From the NCBI GenBank assembly GCA_963575745.1, contig CAUYUJ010017793.1, positions 295,001 to 359,000 of the forward strand: DNA of 64,000 nt, written 5' to 3'. Source of the DNA: Prorocentrum cordatum (lineage: Eukaryota > Sar > Dinophyceae > Prorocentrales > Prorocentraceae). The notes beneath the pieces are model-generated. The model made no database searches, was not told where the DNA came from, and saw only the letters and a program-made list of their open reading frames with translations. Position numbers and translations under genes: made by a program. Position 1 is the stretch's first letter. Each line of letters opens with the position of its first letter. Positions 17,930 through 26,900 of this stretch are shown here, piece by piece.

Positions 17930-19018
17930 TCATGCCGGCTTCTGAGCCACGATCTGCCAGCTGGTGGTGAAGAGTCTAAGCTTGTCCGACTCCACGAACG
18001 ACGCGCCACCCTCGTTGAGCCGCCCCAGCAGAATCTTCAGGTGGCCGGGGATGACCTTCCAATCGGTCAGGAAGGAGACCACGGCCTCCGCGGCCACGAA
18101 GTACCGCTCCATCTGCTTCACCAGGGGCCACTGGTGGCCGCCGTCCGTGCTGGCCTCCGCGCTGGAGAGCACCCGGAAGCCGGCCCGCTCCAGGGCCGCG
18201 GTGTACTCCTCCGGGGAGGGAGTGCGCACCGCGCCGATGACCGCCTTAGTCTCCTTCAGCAGGTGGCGGTGGTGCGGGTCGTCCGGCCGGTAGTTGTCGA
18301 GCTTGAACCAGTCGAGGAAGGACAGCTTGGCGCCCGGCTTCAGTATCCGGAACATCTCGACGAGCAGCCTGTCCAGATCCTGGACGTACGTGAGCGCCTG
18401 CACGTGGTAGAGCGCGTCGAACGACTCGTTCGTGAAGGGCAGAGGGTCATTGTAGTTTCCCTCCACAAACTCGAGTTGGGATCCGAGCATGCCGTCGGCC
18501 TTGGCATGCTCCTCTGCCATCCGTATCTGCGTCTTGTCGATGTTAAGACCCACTACCGTGGCCCCCGTGTAGCTTGCGACGTGATGCGCAATGCGTCCTC
18601 GGCCGCAGCCTACATCAAGGACTCGCTTTCCTGCACCGACGTCGAGCTTGTCAGCCATGCCTTTCTCCTCCCAGAGCAACTGGTTGCCAAATACTCCGAG
18701 GCTCAGGTCCATGACGGGGGGAATGTACATCTTCTCCACCTCACCAACAGCACATAGATGGTTTATTACCTGGTAGTAGCCCTTAATGTTCTCCCCGTCC
18801 TCGTTCCCCGTGTAGTTCTCCTTGTCGAACAGCTCATATGACTTCAAGAATGTATCCACGTGCTCCTGCGGCAAAGTGTATAACGCATGCAGCGCCTTGG
18901 CAGAAGTGGACACACGATACCATAGTACCCGAGGGTTCTGCTGACTCCATCCGCACATGCCAGCTAGGGCGGCCACGACGAGCACCAACAACGAAGTGCA
19001 CAGCCCGAATTTCGCCAT
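17930..19018 (-). CDS. SMT-like SAM-dependent methyltransferase, intronless retrogene
   Basis: 362 residues from the first ATG (MAKFGL; the upstream in-frame codon at 19,063 is GTG). A hydrophobic N-terminal segment (about residues 4-24) suggests a signal peptide or membrane anchor. The SAM-binding motif I is VLDVGCGRGR (about residues 135-144). It is followed by VVGLNIDKTQ (motif II region), FDALYHVQAL and LKPGAKLSFLDW (post-I and motif III region). The C-terminus (FTTSWQIVAQKP) resembles the sterol 24-C-methyltransferase C-terminal domain, and the layout fits the ERG6/SMT family. The diagnostic sterol-site YEYGWG motif is not evident, so the substrate is uncertain. No introns. A spliced-leader relict 67 bp upstream marks it as a reinserted cDNA, and the frame is intact. 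Confidence 0.88.
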   Translation of the reverse strand: MAKFGLCTSLLVLVVAALAGMCGWSQQNPRVLWYRVSTSAKALHALYTLPQEHVDTFLKSYELFDKENYTGNEDGENIKGYYQVINHLCAVGEVEKMYIPPVMDLSLGVFGNQLLWEEKGMADKLDVGAGKRVLDVGCGRGRIAHHVASYTGATVVGLNIDKTQIRMAEEHAKADGMLGSQLEFVEGNYNDPLPFTNESFDALYHVQALTYVQDLDRLLVEMFRILKPGAKLSFLDWFKLDNYRPDDPHHRHLLKETKAVIGAVRTPSPEEYTAALERAGFRVLSSAEASTDGGHQWPLVKQMERYFVAAEAVVSFLTDWKVIPGHLKILLGRLNEGGASFVESDKLRLFTTSWQIVAQKPA

Positions 19019-19085
19019 CCCTTTCAGCCGACGATTATACAACAGTCGGCTGGGATAAGACACCGTGTGTCGGGCGCAACATTTG

Positions 19086-19106
19086 CTTGAGCCAAATCGG
19101 CTCTTG
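19086..19106 (-). other. Relict dinoflagellate spliced leader
   Basis: The minus strand reads CAAGAGCCGATTTGGCTCAAG. It matches the canonical leader end (CCGTAGCCATTTTGGCTCAAG) at 16 of 21 positions, including the last 11 bases. It sits just upstream of the intronless methyltransferase, where the 5' end of a trans-spliced mRNA would be. Relict leaders are established evidence of mRNA recycling in dinoflagellates. Confidence 0.8.
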
Positions 19107-19119
19107 CACCACGGTTACA

Positions 19120-19298
19120 CGTCGGTCGGAAGAAGTAGGTAGAAACATGAAGTAGGAAGGCGGATAAAGTGGATTGGGTCCAGGTCCTCCCAGATAATAG
19201 CATAACACAGCAAAATCATATCGATGATTGAAGTAGGAAGGCGCTTGAAGTAGATTAGGATCTGGGAACCCAAAAATACCTACTTTCAACGACCAGCG
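19120..19298. mobile_element. MITE-L, copy 2
   Basis: Homologue of 5587-5780: starts CGTCGGTCGGAAGAAGTAGG and ends CCTACTTTCAACGACCAGCG, forming imperfect terminal inverted repeats. It abuts the spliced-leader relict and so lies in the promoter-proximal region of the methyltransferase retrogene. Confidence 0.75.
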
Positions 19299-19440
19299 TG
19301 TATGGGATCCTCGAAGCCTCAAGCGCCCGAGACATCATCGGAGAACAACCCGAGCCCCAAGACCGCGCGGTGACCCCAAACCCGCTCTGACTCACCACAC
19401 AGTGAGATCACCACAACATTTGTAGGGGGACGAACAATGA

Positions 19441-19567
19441 CATAAACATGAAAACTGGGAGGTCCGCACGGACTTCTCGGATCGGCGCTGGACCCCCCTG
19501 GCGGCGCCTCCGGCGCCGCCCCCTGGCGCGCTCCGCGCGCGCGGATTTCTAAATTTGTATGTTTATG
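19441..19567. mobile_element. MITE-2, copy 1
   Basis: 127 bp with ends CATAAACATG and, inverted, CATAAACATAC. Inside lie GGTCCGCACGGACTTCT, GGATCGGCGCTGGACCCCCC and a GGCGGCGCCTCCGGCGCCGCC hairpin core. Related elements are at 52,556-52,692 and inside the exchanger intron 50,151-50,356. No coding capacity. Confidence 0.8.
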
Positions 19568-20979
19568 TACGTTTTCGTCCCCCTAATTTGGGGCCCCCCG
19601 ATCTAAAACGAAACCATGGCGGGGACAGAAGCGGACCGGGACACATCGGGGACCTCTGCGAGCTGGCGGCTTTGGGGGATGTATCTGGCGCCGCGGTCGA
19701 TCCAGAGCGCACCGGAACGCTCTGAGAGCCTGCCGGAGCGCTCTGGAACGGTTGGTCCAGATCCTGGCCCCGTCCGACGCTCTCCTCCCCTGCATGCCCC
19801 GTGCGCACAGAAGGGCGCGACCGGATGACTCTTCTTCTGCCTTCTCCTCCTCCTCCTCCTCCTCCTCCTCCTCCTCCTCCTCCTCCTCCTCCTCTGGTCT
19901 CTCTTCGGCTAAGGGGGAACGTTGGGGGGTGACCGGCTCAGCGGGGGGAACCATCGACCTGGCATCGGCTATACCTCGTCGACAGCAAGGCAATAATAAG
20001 CCCTCGATAGCTACCCCGCACGTTCCTCGATGGGGAGGGCCACATATCGGGCGACAGGGGGTGCCTGCCCCCTGAGCCTGCCCCCCGCCTGACGATGACC
20101 CTGTCTGGCCCGTTCTGGCATGGTGGAGCCCCCTTCACATCAGCTGGGAGGCTGGCGAATTTCAAGACGAAGCCAGGACAAAGATAACATCGGGCAAAGG
20201 CACATGGACAATCTCTGAGATCTGGTGGCTCCAGAGGTCTGGGGCGCCGCGGCCTCCTCGGAGCCTTCTGGAACGCTCTGAGAGCGTTCCAGAACGCTCT
20301 GGAACGGATTCGTCCTCGTCCTGTTGGAGGCCTGGAGATTGGCACCAACACCAGCACAGGGGGGTGCCTCCGCAGGGGGAAGATGATCCTAGATTTAGGT
20401 CTTGGTGGTAATATTTCGGCCACCTTGGAGACCAGGATATTGCCACCATCACCGAGACTGGGATCTTCTTCCCTCGGTGGAGGCACGCCGCCGATATTTG
20501 TGTTGGTGTCAACCTCGAGGCCTGCGATCCTGGCCCCGCCCGACGTTTCCAGCTCCCCTGGAGTGCGCCTCCGCCGCTCCTCCTCTGACAGAGGACAAAC
20601 ATTCCACCAACACAATAATCACACCCACGAGCGAAGCCGTTTAGTAAACCCACCCACAGACGGAATCGAACAGGGTACAGTATTCGGCCTGACCTAAGGA
20701 ACGATCAATGAGGAACGAAGCCCCTTTTTTCCAAGTAAGTCCACGAAGTCCGAAGGAACCCCAAGGGGGCTCGCCGCCGACAAGGCAGCGGAGCGCATGC
20801 AAAACCAAAGGGACGACCGAGCCCCTGTATTAAAAGTGAGTGTTTTCTTACTCGAGCCGGCTCCTGTAGGGCTGCTGGGCCGTTTGGTAAACGCAAAGCA
20901 TCGGGTCCGGCTGGTTCTTCTCCCCTTGATGACGCACCAACAACACACACAGCCATATCCGTAGGGGGTTCGGAGAGGG
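19568..20979. other. Gene-free region with a duplicated GAACGCTCTG block
   Basis: No gene recognised. Two diverged copies of a ~200-bp block (about 19,600-19,800 and 20,130-20,330) share GGCGCCGCGG and the palindromic GGAACGCTCTGAGAGC / AGCGCTCTGGAACGG motifs. A (CTC)n tract is at 19,845-19,893. Confidence 0.55.
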
Positions 20980-21063
20980 CTATGGGTGCGTGTTGTCGGA
21001 TGGGGGTCCCCGCTCGAACGGGGGCGTTCCCAAGGGTCCGACAACCCGCACCCATACCCATAG
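20980..21063. repeat. 84-bp fold-back hairpin
   Basis: Starts CTATGGGTGCGTGTTGTCGGA and ends TCCGACAACCCGCACCCATACCCATAG in inverted orientation. An inner inverted pair (GGGGTCCCCGCTCG / CGGGGGC) lies between. The plus strand could form a long cruciform. A further ATGGGTATGGGTGTGTGTTG stretch follows at about 21,090. Confidence 0.75.
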
Positions 21064-21559
21064 CCAGTCCTCCTCCCAACGACCCCCCTATGGGTATGGG
21101 TGTGTGTTGTCCGTTCGTCACTGGATCCGAGGCTCCCGCGCGGGGCCCGAGCGCAGCCCTCGTGCTGCCCCGGGGGCCCGCGCCGCGATGGGCAGCGCAG
21201 GCGCGCTGCGGGCCACCGCGGGAGCCCGCGGGAGCACGCGCGCACACAAGCGGAACAACACAAGTACGCACACGACAACAACGCCACCAGCAGCAACAAC
21301 GACACCGACAACAAGCATGTTTACCATCATGCGCGATGTTTCCACGAAACCTGCGACCATCAACAACAACGACACCAGCAACAAGCATGTTTACCCTCAT
21401 GCGCGATGTGTCCACACGAAACATGCGACCACCATGGTAACCATCCACACCATGGGGGACTCTTGTGCCATAGCGGGGCTCGGTATTCCCATTCCCAGAT
21501 CTCCCGCCCAATGAGGTCTTGCAAACACCTCCTCCGAGGAATTTCAACACATCCCGCCT

Positions 21560-22440
21560 CGAAAACACATGCCCGCGCCTTGCTGCGCCGATGCGAGACC
21601 GCCAGTGGAACCCCAGCGAAGGGTAAAACACAAGGAAGTATCGAACGACAGGATTGCCTTGGTGGGGATGGGGGCTGTCGGCGGATTCGGCGGCGAGGAG
21701 GAACATTGTCTTGAGCAAGGAAGGAGGACACATCGAGCGGAAGCTGTGGTTTTGTCGGGACGGGGGCTGTCGGCGGCGAGGAATAATAGTACCGTCCCGA
21801 GGAAGAAAGGAAATCTCGAGCGGGAGCGTTGTTCTTGCTGGGAGCGGTGCCAATTCAAAAGAGAGTAGGGCGCCAGTCCAGCGTGAAACCGAAGGAAGTC
21901 TCGGAAGGGAGCGCTGGTTTTGTCGGGGCGGCGGTTTTCTGCGGCGATGAGGAGCACCGTCTTGAGTAAGAAGGGAGGAAGCATCGAGCGGGAGTCGTGG
22001 TTTTGTCGGGACGGGTGTTTTCGGCGGCGGGGAACAGCACCGTCTTCAGGAAAAAGGAAGGATGCCTCGAGCGGGGAGCGTTGTTTTTGCTTGGGGGCGG
22101 TGCCAATTCAAAAAATAATTAGGCGCCAGTCCAGCGTAAAACGGAAGGAAGTCTCGGGCGGTAGCGCTGGTTTTGTCGGGGCGGCGGTTTTCGGCGGCGA
22201 GGAGGAGCACCGCCTTGAGTAAAAAAAAGAGGAAGCCTCGAGCGGGAGCGTTGTTTTTGCTTGAGGCGGCGCCGATGAGAGAAAGACTAGCACGCCAGTC
22301 CAAGGTAAAACGGGAGGAGGTCTCGAGCGGGAGCGCTGGTTTTGTTAGGACGGCGGTTTTCGGCGGCGAGCAAGAACACCAGCCCTGAGCAAAAAAGGAG
22401 GAAGTCTCGGGCGGGAGTGTTGTTGTTGGCTGGGGGGCCG
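21560..22440 (+). repeat. Higher-order minisatellite with two alternating ~85-bp monomers
   Basis: One monomer carries TTTTGTCGGGRCGGCGGTTTTC, then GGCGGCGAGGAGGAGCACCG. The other carries TTGTTTTTGCTTG, then GGCGGTGCCAATTCAAAA and GGCGCCAGTCCA. Both end in TCGAGCGGGAGCG. They alternate about five times with small indels. The long frames through this block are repeat products. Confidence 0.8.
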
Positions 22441-22582
22441 GTTTTGGCGGTCCCCCAAGCCGCTAGCAGGCCAGCTGTGTCGGGAGCCCCGTGCTCCCAC
22501 AGCAGTCTCACAAACAAACAAAAGAAGGCCCTACAGGAGCCCTTCATCAGCGCTGCTCTGGGAGCCAGCCGGGGCCCCACAT

Positions 22583-22777
22583 CGGGGGCGCGCAGACATG
22601 GATCCGCGACCCATGGATATTTGGCGCGCGGTCGCCAGATCCATGGCTCGGGCGAGGTGCCCAGCCCCAAAATGCGGCCCATGCCGCCTCGCTCGGCGGC
22701 GGAGATCCGCGGTTTCCCCGTGGAATACGGGACCCGTCGCTGATCCACGCCCCCTTGATCCGTGGTTGCGATCGCCT
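22583..22777 (+). repeat. Interspersed repeat R1, copy 3
   Basis: R1 member with the GGCGCGCGGTCGCCA core and the GATCCACGCCCCCTTGATCC end. It is followed after 23 bp by an R2 copy. Confidence 0.88.
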
Positions 22778-22800
22778 GACAAAAGGGGTCGAAGGGAGCC

Positions 22801-22956
22801 TGGGACACAGAAATAAATACACACAAATATAATGATTCCCCATATTTTCCCATATATTTTCAGGGTTTTTGTCTTCCCCCCCACTTCCCATATTTTCAAT
22901 CTTTTCCTTGGAATCGACGATTAATTGTGTCTGTGTGTTTTCGTTTCCCCTCCTGA
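22801..22956 (+). repeat. Interspersed repeat R2, copy
   Basis: Full-length R2: TGGGACACAGAAATAAATAC start, CCCATATTTTCCCATAT and CACTTCCCATATTTTC blocks, AATCGACGATTAATTGTGTC and TCCCCTCCTGA end. Confidence 0.85.
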
Positions 22957-23611
22957 GGGGTCCAGGGGGGCACTTTGTCTTCCCCCCCGACCTAGCTCTG
23001 CGGAGCGGGCCCGACGACAAGAGGGCTCCTCCGGAGAGCCCAGCGCTTGGCGGCGAGCGAGGGGGAAAGCGAGAAGGCCTTCTCAGAAGGCGGCGGGGCT
23101 TCTCAATAGCCCTGGCGCCTTCGGATATGTTTTTCTTTTATATCTTCGGGAAGAAAGCTTCAAAAACTTCGCGGAAGGCTGGGGGGCTTCCGAGCCTTCT
23201 GAGAAGGCCCGCCCCTGCTCAATCCCCACCTTCGCTCGCCGCCGAAAAGTAGTTCTTCTCTGAGCGCCTTGACTGCAGATGGGGTCGGAGCATCGCGCCG
23301 CGTCGCCGATGCATCGCAGATGGACGGGCTTCGCCAGGACGGAACAAAGGACGCATTGCCGATGGATGCATCGGCGCTGCGGCGTGGTCGTCCGACCCAT
23401 CTGGGTCATAGCTCGGGTGCCCGGCGGCCGTTCGAGCCAACCGGGGCACCCCGCGCGCCTCTCGGCGAGGCGCACCGGCTGGAGAGCACCCCGAGGCCCG
23501 CGAACCGGTAAGAACCGACGAGAACTCCGAGCCTCGAGCTTCGAGCCTCGGTTCTGGGGCCTCGACCTCCTCCTCCTCCGCCTCCTCCTCCTCCTCCTCC
23601 TCCTCCTCCTC

Positions 23612-23642
<31 letters not shown>

Positions 23643-23990
23643 GAGGACCTCGAACCTCGAGCTCTCTCTTGCCAGTGACGGACACGCCCACGTGCCAGCC
23701 TCCGCAGTCCAGCTCGGAGGCGGAGGCGGAGGCGGAGGCGGAGGAGGAGGCGGAGACGGCGGCGGCGGCGGAGGGAGGAGGGAGGAGAAGGAGGGGGAGG
23801 AGGAGGAGGAGGAGGAGGAGGAGGAGGAGGAGGGCGAGCCGCAGGAGAGGCGTCCGAGTGACGAACACCAACCGCGTGTGAGACCTGAGAGCCACAGGGG
23901 TGGCGGAAGGCGGAAGCCTGGGAGAGGGTGGGGCGCCTCAGGAAAACCACACCCAAGAAAACCTCCCAGGCCCAAGTCCAAAAAGAAACA
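22957..23990. other. Gene-free spacer with microsatellites and MITE-N
   Basis: Contains MITE-N (23,275-23,408), a CTC run (about 23,566-23,635) and GAG runs (about 23,717-23,835). The right end (23,850-23,990) is the 3' flank of the LINE. No poly(A) or simple 3' tail is obvious, so the LINE 3' end is not placed exactly. No gene seen. Confidence 0.6.
23275..23408. mobile_element. MITE-N, best-bounded copy
   Basis: Terminal inverted repeats CAGATGGGGTCGGA and TCCGACCCATCTG enclose a GATGCATCG-rich centre. Related, less complete copies occur near 6640, 37,985 and 54,535. No coding capacity. Confidence 0.7.
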
Positions 23991-26900
23991 CTAGGGGGCA
24001 GGGTTCGGGCCAGAACGCGCCGCTCCTGCCCCACGCTGGCGGGGCTCCAGGCCACGAGTGATACGGTCGATCGCCGTGAGCTGGTTCGCCCTAGTCTTTG
24101 GATTCTCCGAGAAACCTTGGCACCGCGCCCGCAGCTTGCGGGCGGACCTGAAGGACTCGGACCCGTTGAAATTGCCACCGCACTTGCGGCAGCAATACAC
24201 GGAATTAACACAGAAAACGTCATGCCCCAATTCAGCGAATTCGGCAAGCACAGGTTGGGGAACGTCGGCCGAGCCTCTGGCAGCAGACACCTGCTCCAGC
24301 GGCTGAGGAGGGACCGCGGGGAACGCCGAGGAGGCCTCCAAAGGCCGAGACGTGGACCCCAACATCCTATCGGCCGCCTCGATGGCCGCCGTGACCCTAG
24401 AATCCGAAACACTCAGCCACGCCTCAGAACTCAGCAGAAAGAAGTCCTCGGCAAGGCTCTGGACGAGAGGCGAGGGAGCACATACCCGATCAGCTCCCGA
24501 GCGAAGAGTCTGGAGGGTACTCGCACTCCGAGCGACCCGATTGCACCGTCGACACCGATACTCAGACATCCTCTGGCAGAAGAGCAACTCGTGGTCCTGG
24601 GGCCTCTCGAAAACCACACGCTTGGGCACCTGGGCGAGCTCTGGGTCCTGCTCCACGACAGGGTCAGCTCCCCACCTCCGAAACTGCACAACCTGGAAGG
24701 CCGCCCACGACACATAGTGCAGGACCTGCCTGTGTTGCTTCAGTCCAGCTGCCAAACTGTCAGCCAGTGTCTTTGACACCATATGCGCAGCGCTGCCACA
24801 CTTCGCGAAGAAGTCGGCCCAGGCATTGCCGACGTAGGCCTCCAGCTCGTCTGGCGTGGCCGACCCGATGATGTCCTCCAGCTTCCTGTGAGCTGGAGTC
24901 CACTGAAACCGCACTGGTGGCAGACGTGGATCGCGTGCTCTGGCAGCCGAAAAAATATCTCTCCAGACTCGGGCGTGCTTCGCTTTGCCAAACTCTAGCC
25001 TCTGGTCCCAGGACGCACCCTCCTCCACGAGCGATTTCAGATCAGAAATGAAAACCTCATGCCCAGGATGCCTCTGAAGTCCCATCTTGATGGCATAGCG
25101 CTCAGCACGTCCTACTGTCTGCACATAGTAGGGCAAGGGCCCATATACAGCTCTGGCGGGGAGCCACGTGACGGGGCCCAGCTGGCAGACCGACCACCCA
25201 CACCTACGTACTTCAGGAATGCTGGCCGAGAACCCCGAACCGTCAGTATATGACGTAGGCCCCCAAGAGCCCGAGACATCTCCCCATTCAAAAACCTCAT
25301 TGGAGACCGTGGTGTAGTGCGGTACAGCAACAGGCTCGGGAACCCCATAGATCAGGTATCTCTGGTCCCAGTCGGCGCACCCCAGCATCTGCCCAGACGC
25401 CTGATGCATGCCACGAACCTCCTGAAGCTGTTCTGGAAACTCATAATACTCCTGGTCGGGGTCCCCATCGAGGAGCGGCGGGCAGTCGTAAAAGATATGA
25501 CCCCAACAGGAGTCGATAGCCTTGCCGCAGGCCTGACATGGCCTAATGGGCCTCCCGTGCTTCATGTCCCGACGCGGTGGGATGGGAAGGTTGTCAGCCC
25601 ACAAAGCCTGCAGCGCTCCGAGGCGCCTGTGACACTTTATCTTGGCGAGCGCGTGGCGCAGCGCACGATGCCACACGTCCGCCTGCTCGGTGTAAAAATG
25701 CTGCTGCAACCTATGGTGCTGCCAGCGCTGAATGCCTTGATGCAGGAACACTCGTAGGTCTGCTGGACATATACGATATAAATCAAAACTGTTTCCCAAA
25801 TCGTCGGCCAGGATGTGCTCTGACGACATAGTCCAGGATATGCGCCTCAAAGTAAGCCAAGTGGCCCCGAGGGGCCCGCGCGCTTTGGCCCAGGAAGGTG
25901 AACTCTCAAACTTAGCACCCAGACGTACCCAAGCCTCCCGAAGTCTGCTAGGTTGCACTCGCCCGTCCCAGATCCAGGAGGCGTATTTGAGCACAATGTC
26001 CGTGGTAGCGTTATATATGGGGTCAGAACATTCATCCCGATGAAATATGAGATACGCAATTACCCCAACCATCGTCTTACCTGGAGCACCATTTAGGACT
26101 GCAGCACAATGTCGCAACTCACGAAGAGCGCTGTCGCTAACTCCAGCAACTGCACCGCCATGCGCCACTGATGGAAGGGCGCCCGTGCGCCACAAGCTGG
26201 TAGCACCCCGCCCCACGGCGGACTTCAACATGCGAAAACGATGCTTGCGCTCTCGAAACTGCACCAACCTACGCTTCTCCATACGCCGAAGAACTCGAGG
26301 TCCTGTGAGCTCGTGTCCCAGATTCCTCATGTGGGCCCTGTACGGGATCTTCAAGGTTCCCAGGTGCCTCTTGAGCTGTCCCCAAACCTTTTGGTTCCCA
26401 GGGATACATCCAGACTTCGGCGGCTTCAGGACCATCCCAAGATCTCCTGCATCCGACGTAAACGCCTTGGCCGCTCGGGCCAGGTTGGACACCTCCCTCA
26501 ATACGGGCGACACGTACTGCAGACCCACATCGTCCATGAGCGTGCGTGGCGTGATAGTAGGTGCAATACTGGCCGTGCGCTGGACCGCTCGGTACGTGAG
26601 GAGGTATAGAAGGTACGTGGCGTGCGTGCAGCCCGCAAGAATACCCTGATGGGCCACCAAGGGCCTAGATACAGACCCAAAACACTTGATCCTTCTCGGC
26701 TGGCGGTAGGAGCCCAGGAGCAACCACAGGAGCCTCAGCGGGTACCTGAGCTCTCTAGCTTCTCGGAGAAGTGCACTGTGACTGACCATATCGAAGCACT
26801 TGGTCATGTCCAAGAGAATGGTGCATGTGTGCTCACCTAAAAGTTCTCCTATCTCCTGGCTCAGGTTGTGGTCGAAGGCTGAATCGGTCGAAGTCTGCCC

